64,000 nt of DNA. Origin: Streptomyces sp. R302 (lineage in GTDB: Bacteria; Actinomycetota; Actinomycetes; Streptomycetales; Streptomycetaceae). Positions 18,896 to 26,813 of this stretch are shown piece after piece. The translations under genes were made by a program, and so were the position numbers. The notes under the pieces are model-generated. The model was given only the letters and a program-made list of their open reading frames with translations. It did not search any database and had not been told where the DNA came from. Each line of letters opens with the position of its first letter. The first letter of the stretch is position 1. The stretch covers positions 186,001 to 250,000 of the forward strand of contig NZ_JABBGE010000010.1 in assembly GCF_012927245.1 (NCBI RefSeq), read 5' to 3'.

Positions 18896-19276
18896 CTACC
18901 TTCCGGAGCGGCTGGCCAGGCGCGCGCGGCGGGGTGAGAGGCCGACCCCGGCGGGCGTTCCGGAGATCGGGCGGGGACTGGCTGGTGTGCGCCAGGACGG
19001 TCGGGTTGAGGTCCAACCGAGTTCGCGGGTACGGGTGTTGAGGGCGCCTCGGGCCCAGGGGGTTCGGGCCTCGGTGCGTTCCGGTGCGGGCACGCCCAGG
19101 ATTTGCGCGAGCAGAGGCAGCCAGGTGTGCGCGGGGGCCGGCTCGTCGTCCACGACGTTGTATGTGCCCGGGGGGCAGGACAGGGCCCGTACGGCGGCGT
19201 CCGTACTGCCCAGGGCGAGCCCCATGCCGGAGGTGCCGCCGGTGATCAGGACGGTGGGGGCGGTGGATCGCTTCAT
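18896..19276 (-). pseudogene. NAD-dependent epimerase remnant with internal deletion
   Basis: The frame opens like an SDR (MKRSTAPTVLITGGTSGMG, behind AGGAGCGTGGGC) but jumps after about 23 residues directly to the C-terminal part of an extended SDR/epimerase: GTYNVVDDEPAPAHTWLPLL and ALNTRTRELGWTSTRPSWR resemble the substrate-domain end of NAD-epimerase proteins. The catalytic YxxxK and most of the Rossmann fold are missing. The result is about 127 codons, too short for any family member, so a large internal deletion is the simplest reading. The gene is probably non-functional. Confidence 0.75.
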
Positions 19277-19388
19277 GCCCACGCTCCTGGGCGGCGGGGG
19301 CGGGCCGAGGCGGTGCGCGATGAGCCTGGGACCGCCACCGCCACCTTCGGGGAGGGGCGGGTCGGGGTGTGCGACGAGAGGCGCTTGC

Positions 19389-20384
19389 TTACGGGACGGT
19401 CAGCACGATCTTGCCGGTCGTGCCGTTCGTCTCGCCCAGGGCATGGGCCTTGGCCGCCTCGGCGAGCGGGAAGACGGCCTCGACGTGGGCGCGCAGGGCG
19501 CCGGAGGCGACCAGGTCGGCGACGGCGTTCATACCGGCGTGGTCCGCCTCGACGAGGAGGGTCTCCACGCGGACCCCGCGGGCCGCGGCCTTCGCGGCCT
19601 CGTCGGGGTCGTTTCCCGGCATGATCGAGACGAGGAGGCCCCCGGGGCGCAGGACGTCGAGGGAGCGGGCGCGGGTGTCGCCGGAGAGCGGGTCGAGCAC
19701 CATGTCGACGTCCTGGACGGCGTCGCGGAAATCGGTGGTGCGGTAGTCGATCACCTCGTCCGCGCCGATCGAGCGGAGGAACTCGTGCTTGGGGGCGCTG
19801 GCGGTGCCGATGACGTACGCGCCGCGGGCCTTCGCGATCTGGACGGCGAGGTGGCCGACCCCGCCGGCGGCGGCGTGGATCAGGACGCGCTGACCGGCGC
19901 GCACCCCGGCGGTGTCGACGATCGCCTGGTACGCGGTGAGGGCGGCGAGCGGCAGGGCGCCGGCCTGCACGTGGTCGATGCCGGCGGGCTTGGCGGCGAA
20001 GGCGCGGGCCGGGCCCGTCACGTACTCGGCGTGGGAGCCGACGCCGTGCGGGTAGGGCAGCATCCCGAAGACCTCGTCGCCCGGCTTGAACAGGGTGACG
20101 CCGAAGCCGACGGCCTCGACCACGCCGGAGACGTCCCAGCCGAGGACGAGCGGCAGCCGGTCGAGGAAGAGTCCCGAGGCGCGGTGCTTCCAGTCGGTCG
20201 GGTTGACGCCGGAGGCGCGGACGGCGACGAGGATCTCGCTCGGGCCGGGGACGGGACGGGGAAGGTCGACCTGCTTCAGGACGTCGGGGGTGCCGTGGGT
20301 GTCCTGGCTGATGGCGCGCATGGTGCGGGCAGCCGTGGTGGCGGTGGCGGTGGCGGTGGCGGTGGCGGTGTTCGTGTTCGTCAT
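19389..20384 (-). CDS. Zinc-independent quinone oxidoreductase-like MDR enzyme
   Basis: This is a medium-chain dehydrogenase/reductase of the NADPH:quinone oxidoreductase type (331 residues from the ATG at 20384). The GroES-like N-terminal half (MRAISQDTHGTPDVLKQV, VRASGVNPTDWKHRASG) is followed by the NADPH-binding VLIHAAAGGVGHLAVQIAKARGA; zinc ligands are absent. The first 21 residues are a low-complexity Thr-Ala tract encoded by a hexanucleotide repeat, so the conserved protein really begins at MRAISQ (20321), which has no ribosome site. It is divergent from a GlxA-type regulator that probably controls it. Confidence 0.9.
   Translation of the reverse strand: MTNTNTATATATATATTAARTMRAISQDTHGTPDVLKQVDLPRPVPGPSEILVAVRASGVNPTDWKHRASGLFLDRLPLVLGWDVSGVVEAVGFGVTLFKPGDEVFGMLPYPHGVGSHAEYVTGPARAFAAKPAGIDHVQAGALPLAALTAYQAIVDTAGVRAGQRVLIHAAAGGVGHLAVQIAKARGAYVIGTASAPKHEFLRSIGADEVIDYRTTDFRDAVQDVDMVLDPLSGDTRARSLDVLRPGGLLVSIMPGNDPDEAAKAAARGVRVETLLVEADHAGMNAVADLVASGALRAHVEAVFPLAEAAKAHALGETNGTTGKIVLTVP
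20337..20370. repeat. GGTGGC hexanucleotide microsatellite in a coding N-terminus
   Basis: Five full GGTGGC units plus four bases lie inside the first codons of the quinone oxidoreductase-like gene (minus strand), giving alternating Thr-Ala residues. Because the unit is six bases, gain or loss of copies preserves the reading frame and only changes the tail length. Confidence 0.85.
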
Positions 20385-20421
20385 GCCGTCCAGCCTCGTC
20401 GCGGAGCCCACCCCGGTACCA

Positions 20422-20435
20422 TGGCATGAATGCCA
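20422..20435. promoter_or_regulatory. Inverted repeat between divergent oxidoreductase and GlxA-type regulator
   Basis: TGGCAT-GA-ATGCCA is a 6-bp dyad in the 71-base gap between the two divergent start codons, with a further TGCCA half site at 20452-20456 overlapping the regulator start. It is the obvious candidate binding site for the adjacent AraC/GlxA-type regulator controlling itself and the oxidoreductase. Confidence 0.45.
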
Positions 20436-20455
20436 ACTTCCGACGGGATCGTGCC

Positions 20456-21412
20456 ATGAGTGTCCACCGTGTCGTCGTCCTCGCCCTGGACGGGGTGTAC
20501 CCCTTCGAACTCGGCATCCCGAGCCGGGTCTTCGGCGCGCTCCAGGACCGCTACGAGGTCCTGACCTGCTCGGTCGACGGCGGTCCCGTCGCCACGAACG
20601 CCGACTTCTCGGTGACGGTGGGGCACGGCCCCGAGGTCCTCGCGACGGCGGACACCGTGCTGCTGCCGCCGTTCGACCTCTCCCGCCTCTCGCGCGAACT
20701 GCCGCCGGGGGTCGGCGAGGCCCTCAAGACGATCCGCCCTGGCACCCGGATCGTGTCCATCTGCACGGGTGCCTTCGTCCTGGCGGCGGCGGGACTCCTC
20801 GACGGACGCCCGGCCACCACCCACTGGGCCGTCACCGACCTCTTCCGCTCCTGGTACCCGGAGGTCGCGGTCGACCCGGACGTGCTCTTCGTGGACGACG
20901 GCACCCTGCTGACCTCGGCCGGCGCCGCGTCCGGCGTCGACGTCTGTCTCCACCTCGTACGACGGGACCACGGCGCGGCCGTCGCCAACCACGTGGCACG
21001 CGCGTGCGTCGTACCGCCGTGGCGGGACGGCGGGCAGGCCCAGTACATCGAGCACCCCGTGCCCCCGGCGGACGGGAGCGGCACCTCCGCCACCCGCCAG
21101 TGGGCGCTGGAGAACCTCCACGAGCCGCTGACGCTGAGCGAACTCGCCGGGCACGCCCGGATGAGCCTGCGCACCTTCGCGCGGCGCTTCGGCGACGAGG
21201 TCGGGACGAGCCCGGGGCGCTGGCTGATCCAGCAGCGCGTCTCCCGGGCCCAGCACCTCCTGGAGACCACCGACCTGGCCGTCGACGACATCGCCGGCCG
21301 GGTCGGCTTCGCCACCGGCACCTCCCTGCGCGAGCACCTCCACGCGGCCATCGGCGTCTCGCCGATGGCGTACCGCCGCACTTTCCGGGGGGCGTCGGCG
21401 CCGACGGGCTGA
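20456..21412 (+). CDS. GlxA-family transcriptional regulator (DJ-1/PfpI plus AraC HTH)
   Basis: This 318-residue protein has an N-terminal DJ-1/PfpI-like domain (HRVVVLALDGVYPFELGIPS; the cysteine elbow region IVSICTGAFVLAAAGLLDGR) and a C-terminal AraC DNA-binding domain with two helix-turn-helices (LSELAGHARMSLRTFARRF and VDDIAGRVGFATGTSLREHL). It regulates rather than acts as a protease. I start at the ATG at 20456 to match the family N-terminus; an ATG at 20426 lies inside the putative operator. It is divergent from the quinone oxidoreductase-like gene, its probable target. Confidence 0.9.
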   Translation: MSVHRVVVLALDGVYPFELGIPSRVFGALQDRYEVLTCSVDGGPVATNADFSVTVGHGPEVLATADTVLLPPFDLSRLSRELPPGVGEALKTIRPGTRIVSICTGAFVLAAAGLLDGRPATTHWAVTDLFRSWYPEVAVDPDVLFVDDGTLLTSAGAASGVDVCLHLVRRDHGAAVANHVARACVVPPWRDGGQAQYIEHPVPPADGSGTSATRQWALENLHEPLTLSELAGHARMSLRTFARRFGDEVGTSPGRWLIQQRVSRAQHLLETTDLAVDDIAGRVGFATGTSLREHLHAAIGVSPMAYRRTFRGASAPTG

Positions 21413-21416
21413 GCAT

Positions 21417-21530
21417 GAGCCCCTGGCCGCACGAGCCCCCTGGCCGCACGAGCCCCCCGGCCGCACGAGCCCTCCGGCCGCATGAGCCCCCCAGCTGCAC
21501 GAGCCCCCCTGGCCATACGAGCCCCCGGCC
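21417..21530. repeat. Seven tandem 17-base repeats after the GlxA-type gene
   Basis: Units of the form GAGCCCCCTGGCCGCAC repeat about seven times, with drift (for example GAGCCCCCCAGCTGCAC), starting five bases after the stop codon of the regulator gene and ending near the convergent lactonase gene. The tract is intergenic and the units contain no dyads, so it is a slippage repeat of no obvious function. Confidence 0.8.
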
Positions 21531-21559
21531 CGGAAAGCCTCGGCTCAGCAAGGCCTCGG

Positions 21560-22504
21560 CTACAGCCAGGGGCGGTGGCCCGGCCCCGTCGGGTGCGTGC
21601 CGGTGACCCCCATGACCACCGAGTACAGGCTGGTCTCCGCGGTGATGAAGAGGCGGTTGCGCTTGGCGCCGCCCCAGGAGATGTTGGCGACGGCCTCGGG
21701 GACGTTCAGCCGGCCGATCAGCGTGCCGTCGGGGTCGTAGCAGTGCACCCCGTCGTCCATCGCGGCGACCCAGAGCCGGCCGCCGTCGTCGAAGCGGAGG
21801 TTGTCGAAGCGGGCCTTCTCGCGGTCCCCGGTCTTCGCGAAGACCGTGCCCTCGGAGAGGGTGCCGTCCTCGCGGACGTCGAAGGCCCGGATGAAGCCGG
21901 CGCGGGTGTCGGAGACGAACAGGCGCCGTTCGTCGGGCGAGAAGACCAGCCCGTTCGGCGCGCCGAAACCGTCCGCGACGAGCCGCACCTCACCGGTGGC
22001 CGGGTCGATCCGGTAGACGTTGTTGGCGCCGATCTCGCTCTGCGCGCGGTACCCCTCGTAGTCGCTGGTGATGCCGAAGTCCGGGTCGGAGAACCAGATC
22101 GAGCCGTCGGACTTCACGGTCGCGTCGTTCGGGCTGTTCAGCCGCTTGCCCTGCCACCGGTCGGCGAGGACGGTGACGGTGCCGTCGTGCTCGGTCCTGG
22201 TCACCCGGCGGTTGCCCTGCTCGCAGGTGATCAACCGGCCTTCCCGGTCGAGGGTGTTGCCGTTGGTGTGGCCGGCGGAGCGGCGGAAGACGGCGACCGC
22301 GCCGGTCTCCTCGTCCCACCGGAGCATCCGGTCGTTGGGGATGTCGCTCCAGACCACCTGCCGCCACGCGGGTACGTACACCGGCCCCTCGGCCCAGCGG
22401 CAGCCGGTGAAAAGGACCTCCAGCGCGTCGTCGCCGTTCATGCACCGGCCGGTCCGGAACCGCTCGTCGAGCATCTCGTACAGTCCCGGGCGCTCGCTGC
22501 TCAT
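21560..22504 (-). CDS. SMP-30/gluconolactonase family sugar lactonase
   Basis: This is a 314-residue six-bladed beta-propeller lactonase. The metal-binding residues are in EGPVYVPAWRQVVWSDI (Glu), NGNTLDREGRL, LNSPNDATVKSDGSIWFSDPDFGI (Asn) and VSDTRAG (Asp). These enzymes hydrolyse aldonolactones such as gluconolactone in sugar oxidation. No signal peptide is visible. The ATG at 22504 follows GAGGAG by eight bases; the GTG three codons earlier overlaps that ribosome site and is rejected. It is divergent from an Lrp-type regulator, a likely controller. Confidence 0.9.
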   Translation of the reverse strand: MSSERPGLYEMLDERFRTGRCMNGDDALEVLFTGCRWAEGPVYVPAWRQVVWSDIPNDRMLRWDEETGAVAVFRRSAGHTNGNTLDREGRLITCEQGNRRVTRTEHDGTVTVLADRWQGKRLNSPNDATVKSDGSIWFSDPDFGITSDYEGYRAQSEIGANNVYRIDPATGEVRLVADGFGAPNGLVFSPDERRLFVSDTRAGFIRAFDVREDGTLSEGTVFAKTGDREKARFDNLRFDDGGRLWVAAMDDGVHCYDPDGTLIGRLNVPEAVANISWGGAKRNRLFITAETSLYSVVMGVTGTHPTGPGHRPWL

Positions 22505-22629
22505 AGGGTCCACTCCTCACGAGAGACGTCACATGCCGCATCCGGGCCGCGCATTGAACCTCAGTCGGCCCGGAGTTGATATTGCGGGATGAGATACGGT
22601 CTTCGCCAGGAATCAACGAATGGAGAGTT

Positions 22630-23082
22630 GTGGATCACATCGATCGCGCACTGCTGGCCCAGCTTCAGCAGGACGCCACCCAGTCGTACGCCGCCCTCGG
22701 CCGGGCCGTCGGCCTGTCCGCCGGCGCCGCCCACGAACGGGTGCGCAAACTGAGGGAACGCGGCGTCATCCGGCGTACCGTCGCCGACGTGGACCCGGCC
22801 GCCGTGGGCAGCGCCGTCCTCGCCTACGTGATGGTCGACTCCACGTCCTGGATGGGCGATTCGGCGAAGGACTTCGCCGCGCTCCCCGAGATCCTGGAGG
22901 CGCACGTCATCGCCGGCAGCGCCTCGGTCCTGGTCAAGGTCAGGACCGCGACCACCGAGCAACTCCAGGACGTGCTGCGCCGGATCTACGCCATCGACGG
23001 GGTCAGCGGCACCCAGGCCACCGTCGTCCTGGAGACCTTCTTCGAGCGGCCGCTGTCACCGCTGACGGCCGATGCCACGTGA
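22630..23082 (+). CDS. Lrp/AsnC-family transcriptional regulator
   Basis: This 150-residue regulator has an N-terminal winged helix (DHIDRALLAQLQQDATQSYAALGRAVGLSAGAAHERVRKL) and a C-terminal RAM ligand domain (AHVIAGSASVLVKVRTATTEQL). The GTG at 22630 follows GGAGAG closely and gives the standard Lrp N-terminus; the frame extends upstream to 22576 without a ribosome site. The upstream gap has GTTGAT (22575-22580) and ATCAAC (22612-22617) as a possible looped operator. It is divergent from the lactonase. A HAD phosphatase follows 32 bases downstream. Confidence 0.9.
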   Translation: MDHIDRALLAQLQQDATQSYAALGRAVGLSAGAAHERVRKLRERGVIRRTVADVDPAAVGSAVLAYVMVDSTSWMGDSAKDFAALPEILEAHVIAGSASVLVKVRTATTEQLQDVLRRIYAIDGVSGTQATVVLETFFERPLSPLTADAT

Positions 23083-23114
23083 GCCCCGCCCACCTCGCCG
23101 CCTACCCTGCGGGA

Positions 23115-23765
23115 ATGATCAAACCGATAGAGCTCGTGATCTTCGACTGCGACGGCGTCCTCGTCGACAGCGAACGCCTGGCCGTCCGTCTCCAGGTGGC
23201 GCTCGGCGCCGAGTTGGGCTGGCCGCTCACCGCCGACGAGGTGGTCGACCGGTTCATCGGCCGCTCCAAGGAGTCGATCGTCGGGCAGATCGCCGAGCGG
23301 CTCGGCGCGGAGACGGCGGGGCTGTGGTGGCGCCTGCTCATCGAGCGCCACCGGGACGCGGTCGACCTGGGCCTCGACCCGGTGGACGGGCTGCCCGAGG
23401 CGCTCGCCGCCCTCACCCTGCCGACCTGCGTCGCGTCCAGCGGGTCCCACGAGAAGATGCGTCACACCCTGGGCCGCACCGGCCTCTACGGCCACTTCGA
23501 GGGCCGGATCTACAGCGCGAGCGAAGTGCCCAGGGGCAAGCCCGCGCCCGATCTCTTCCTGTACGCCGCCCGCCGCATGGGCGTCGACCCGGCGGCGTGC
23601 GCGGTGGTCGAGGACAGCGGCCCCGGCGTCGCGGCCGCCCGGGCCGCCGGGATGCGGGCCTTCGGGTACGCGGGCGGCCCCACGCCCGCCGTACGCCTCG
23701 AAGGCCCGGGCACCGTCGTCTTCGACGACATGCGCGAACTGCCGGAGCTGCTCGCCGGAGGGTGA
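23115..23765 (+). CDS. HAD-superfamily hydrolase (beta-phosphoglucomutase-like)
   Basis: This 216-residue phosphatase belongs to HAD subfamily IA. Motif I is VIFDCDGVLVDSE (nucleophile Asp13 and Asp15 by count from the start), motif II CVASSGSHEKM, motif III Lys in GKPAPDLFLYAA, and motif IV VVEDSGPGVAAARAAGM. The small helical cap between motifs I and II is typical of beta-phosphoglucomutase and sugar-phosphate phosphatases. It is probably cytoplasmic and acts on a small phosphate ester. It lies just after the Lrp regulator on the same strand. Confidence 0.92.
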   Translation: MIKPIELVIFDCDGVLVDSERLAVRLQVALGAELGWPLTADEVVDRFIGRSKESIVGQIAERLGAETAGLWWRLLIERHRDAVDLGLDPVDGLPEALAALTLPTCVASSGSHEKMRHTLGRTGLYGHFEGRIYSASEVPRGKPAPDLFLYAARRMGVDPAACAVVEDSGPGVAAARAAGMRAFGYAGGPTPAVRLEGPGTVVFDDMRELPELLAGG

Positions 23766-23819
23766 CGCGCCCGGGCGCCCCCGCCGGGGACGCCCCTGAG
23801 GGGAACGGGTCGCCGGCGG

Positions 23820-24431
23820 TCAGTCCGCCGTGGGGACGCCCAGGATCGTGCGCATGCCGTGCAGCGCCCAGCCGTCCGCCTGGTCGTCGCCGTGGAGGAG
23901 CCGCGCCGGAGTGATCCCCGCGGCCAGGGATTCGAGCCCGTAGACGACACGGGGGGTGTCCGTCGTGGGCGGCAGCTCCCCGGCGGCGACGGCGGCGTCG
24001 ATGTCGTGGCGCAGGGTCTCCCGCCAGCGGCCGCGCCCCTCGGCGATCCGGTCGTGCACGGAGCCGGTGCGCCCGTCGTAGTCGTACGTGACCTGGGTGA
24101 GCAGGCAGCCGCCGGAGTAGCCGGGCTCGGCGGCGTACCGCACCCAGGCCGCGCAGACGGCCAGCAGGCGCGGCAGCCCCGCGTCGAGGTGGCGCGCCGG
24201 CAGCCAGACCCGGGTGCGGAAGTCCTCCAGGACCAATTCCACCGTCTCCAGCTGCAGCTTCTCCTTGCTGCGGAACTGGCCGATGACTCCGGCCTTGCTC
24301 ATCCCCAGCCGGTCGGCGAGCCGGCCGATGGTGACGCTGTCCAGACCCTCCAGGGAAGCGAGATCGGCGGCGGCGCGCAGCACCGACCGCCGGGTTTCGA
24401 GGGCCGCCTGAGCTGATGCACGTCCTGCCAT
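23820..24431 (-). CDS. TetR-family transcriptional repressor
   Basis: This 203-residue repressor has the usual helix-turn-helix (VTIGRLADRLGMSKAGVIGQFRSKEKLQ, about residues 32-60) and a TetR_C domain containing YSGGCLLTQVTYDYDGRTG, a pattern seen in regulators of the YxaF/LmrA-like group. It is divergent from the MFS exporter at 24499, and the 67-base gap carries a perfect 19-bp palindrome. The arrangement is the standard drug-efflux repressor pair: ligand binding should release the operator and induce the pump. Confidence 0.92.
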   Translation of the reverse strand: MAGRASAQAALETRRSVLRAAADLASLEGLDSVTIGRLADRLGMSKAGVIGQFRSKEKLQLETVELVLEDFRTRVWLPARHLDAGLPRLLAVCAAWVRYAAEPGYSGGCLLTQVTYDYDGRTGSVHDRIAEGRGRWRETLRHDIDAAVAAGELPPTTDTPRVVYGLESLAAGITPARLLHGDDQADGWALHGMRTILGVPTAD

Positions 24432-24453
24432 GCCGGCGAGTTTAGCAAACGAC

Positions 24454-24472
24454 CGTACGTCATTGACGTACG
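24454..24472. promoter_or_regulatory. Perfect 19-bp TetR operator
   Basis: CGTACGTCATTGACGTACG has two perfect 9-bp arms around a central T and sits in the middle of the tetR-MFS divergent gap. Further GTACG/ACGATCGT elements flank it. Such length and position are typical of TetR dimer sites, and binding would cover both promoters. Confidence 0.8.
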
Positions 24473-24498
24473 AACGATCGTACTCTTAAATCCTCGCC

Positions 24499-26055
24499 AT
24501 GACGCCTGCCGCGGACCCCCGCCGAGCCTCCCTCGCCCTGTCACTCGCCTGTGCCGGCACCTTCCTGAGCTTCCTCGACGCCACGGTGACCAACCTGGCC
24601 GTGCCGCCGATCGCCGACACCTTCGACGCCTCGCTGACCACGGTCTCCTGGGTCGCCACCGCCTATGTCATCCCCTTCGCCGCGCTCCTCGCCCCGGCCG
24701 GCCCGCTGGCCGACGCCGTCGGCCGCGCCCGCCTCTTCCTGATCGGCGTCGCCGCCTTCACGGCGTCGTCCCTGCTGATCGCCGTGGCCCCGAACCTGCC
24801 CGTCCTGCTCGGCGCCCGCGCCGTCCAGGGCCTGGCGGCGGCCCTGCTGGTGCCCGCCTCGCTGGGTCTGGTGCTCGCGGAGATCCCCGCCGAACGCAGG
24901 CGTGCCGCCATCGGCCTGTGGAGCGCCGCGGGCGCCCTGGCCGCCGCGGCCGGGCCCGCACTCGGCGGCGTCGTCGTCGACGCGCTCGACTGGCGCGCCC
25001 TTTTCTGCCTCAACCTGCCCGTCGGCGTCTGGGTGTCGATCGCCGGCAGGAAGCTGCTCACCGGCGAGTCCCGCACCGGCCGGGCGCCCGACCTCGCGGG
25101 CAGCGTGCTGCTCGCCCTCTGCGTCGGCGCGGCGGTGTACGGGCTGACGCGGGGACCCGAGCGCGGCTGGACCTCGGCGCACGTCCTGGTCGCCGCCGGC
25201 GTCACCCCGCTCGCGGCGGTGGCCGCGGTGGCGCGCTCGCTGCGGCATCCACGGCCGGCGCTCCGGCTCGACCTCTTCCGCAGCCGCCCCTTCGCCGTCG
25301 CGAGCGCCGTCTCCGTCGCGTACGGCGCCGCGCTCTTCGCCACGATGCTGCTCGGCGTGCTCTTCATGACCGACGCCTGGAAGTACTCCGCCCTGGAGGC
25401 GGGCCTCGCGATGAGCCCGGCGGCGTTGGCCACCGCCGTGGTCGGCGTCGGCATCGGACGGCTCTCGCTCCCGCTCACCCCGCGCACGATGGTGGTGGCC
25501 GGCTCGGCCCTCGTCGCCGCCTCGACGGCCGTGCTGGCCCTCCTGATCGACACCGAGCCCCGCTTCTGGACGCTGTGGCTCCCGGCCGGAGCGGTGATGG
25601 GAGTCGGCGTCGGACTGGTCACCGTCGGCGTCTCCAGCGCCGCCGCGCTCTCCGCGCCGCCCCAGCAGTTCGCCGCCGCCACCGGCATGGTCATGGCAGC
25701 CCGTCAGGTCGGCGGCGGACTCGGCATCGCCGCCACGGCCGTGATCATCGCGGAGGTCCCGGGCTCGGGAGCGGAGCCGTACGCCGCCGTGTACGGGTTC
25801 ACCACCGCCGTCAACGTGGCCGCCGCGCTCGGCGCACTAGCCCTACGCGCCAAGCCGCAGCCGCAGCCGCAGCCCCCGGCGCAGTCGGAGTCGCAGCTGG
25901 GGTCCCAGTCCCAGCCGCAGCGCCCGTCGCAGTCGCAGCCGCAGTCCCAGTCCCAGTCCCAGCCCGAGTCCGCGGTCGGTCCGTCGCTTGGGCTCGCCGC
26001 CGTGGCCGACGGGGTCCCGGCGGTCCCTCGTGTCCTCGAAGGGGACCAGCGATGA
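24499..26055 (+). CDS. MFS drug exporter (DHA2, EmrB/QacA type) with a Q/S/P-rich tail
   Basis: This 518-residue membrane protein has about 14 hydrophobic helices; FLSFLDATVTNLAVPPIADTF and the motif C-like ALAAAAGPALGGVV are typical of proton-driven multidrug antiporters of the EmrB/QacA group. The last ~65 residues, after the final helix, are an unusual Gln/Ser/Pro tail (repeated QPQ, SQSQ units) encoded by imperfect CAG-CCG/CAG-TCC repeats. It is controlled by the divergent TetR repressor, and overlaps the SGNH hydrolase gene by four bases (ATGA). Confidence 0.92.
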   Translation: MTPAADPRRASLALSLACAGTFLSFLDATVTNLAVPPIADTFDASLTTVSWVATAYVIPFAALLAPAGPLADAVGRARLFLIGVAAFTASSLLIAVAPNLPVLLGARAVQGLAAALLVPASLGLVLAEIPAERRRAAIGLWSAAGALAAAAGPALGGVVVDALDWRALFCLNLPVGVWVSIAGRKLLTGESRTGRAPDLAGSVLLALCVGAAVYGLTRGPERGWTSAHVLVAAGVTPLAAVAAVARSLRHPRPALRLDLFRSRPFAVASAVSVAYGAALFATMLLGVLFMTDAWKYSALEAGLAMSPAALATAVVGVGIGRLSLPLTPRTMVVAGSALVAASTAVLALLIDTEPRFWTLWLPAGAVMGVGVGLVTVGVSSAAALSAPPQQFAAATGMVMAARQVGGGLGIAATAVIIAEVPGSGAEPYAAVYGFTTAVNVAAALGALALRAKPQPQPQPPAQSESQLGSQSQPQRPSQSQPQSQSQSQPESAVGPSLGLAAVADGVPAVPRVLEGDQR

Positions 26056-26768
26056 CCCCGCAGCAGGACCGGACCCCCGTCCAGGACCGGCCGGCCGACC
26101 GCCTCGACCTCGCCGCCGAGTCGTCCGACCCGTACTGCGTCGCCCCGGACACCGCCGCCGAACTGCTCCGCCACCACCCGTGGCAGCGGCTCGCCGTCCT
26201 GGGCGACAGCGTCACCGCCGGCGTGATGGACCCCCTCCCGGGCTACCGCCACCGTTCCTTCGCCGACCGCTTCACCGACGCCCTTGTGGCCACCCGCCCC
26301 GGCTTCGCCGCCGTCAACCTGGCCACGCCCCACCTGCTCCTCGACGAGATCCGGGACCGACAGCTCGGGCCTGCCCTGGAGTTCGGGCCCGACGTGGTGA
26401 TGGTGAGCGCGGGAGGCAACGACGCCTTCCGCAGCTTCGACCCCGCCACGCTCCGGGGCAGCCTCGCCGCGCTCCTCACACCGCTCGCCGGGACCGGAGC
26501 CCTGGTCGTCACGATCGGCCTGTTCGACCTCGCCCGCTCGGGCCTCGTCCCACCGGAACACGCGCCCGGCATGGCCCGCCGCTTCGACGAACTCGACGCC
26601 CTCACCGCCGGCCTGACGCGCGAACTCGGCGGCGTCCACGTCGACACCCACCACCACCCGCTCGCCGCCGACCCCGCGATCTACGCCGCCGACCGCGTGC
26701 ACGCCAACGCCCGAGGCCACGCGGTCGCCTTCGCCGCGATCACGGCCACCCTGGCGCGGCGACACTGA
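26052..26768 (+). CDS. SGNH/GDSL-family hydrolase
   Basis: This 238-residue esterase-like protein shows the SGNH blocks in order: LAVLGDSVTAGV (nucleophile Ser), VMVSAGGNDAF (block III Gly-Asn) and DRVHANARGH (catalytic Asp-x-x-His). No signal peptide is visible, so it is likely cytoplasmic. Its start overlaps the stop of the MFS exporter, so the two are translated together under the TetR repressor. Possible roles are deacylation of the exported compound or detoxification. Confidence 0.9.
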   Translation: MTPQQDRTPVQDRPADRLDLAAESSDPYCVAPDTAAELLRHHPWQRLAVLGDSVTAGVMDPLPGYRHRSFADRFTDALVATRPGFAAVNLATPHLLLDEIRDRQLGPALEFGPDVVMVSAGGNDAFRSFDPATLRGSLAALLTPLAGTGALVVTIGLFDLARSGLVPPEHAPGMARRFDELDALTAGLTRELGGVHVDTHHHPLAADPAIYAADRVHANARGHAVAFAAITATLARRH

Positions 26769-26813
26769 AGCCGCCGGACCGGGGTTCAGGAGCCGGATGA
26801 CAGGAACCGAAGT

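Noticed and set aside
20426-20455. Upstream ATG as start of the GlxA-type regulator
   Set aside because: It lies inside the inverted repeat and adds ten residues absent from the family; the ATG at 20456 gives the usual N-terminus.
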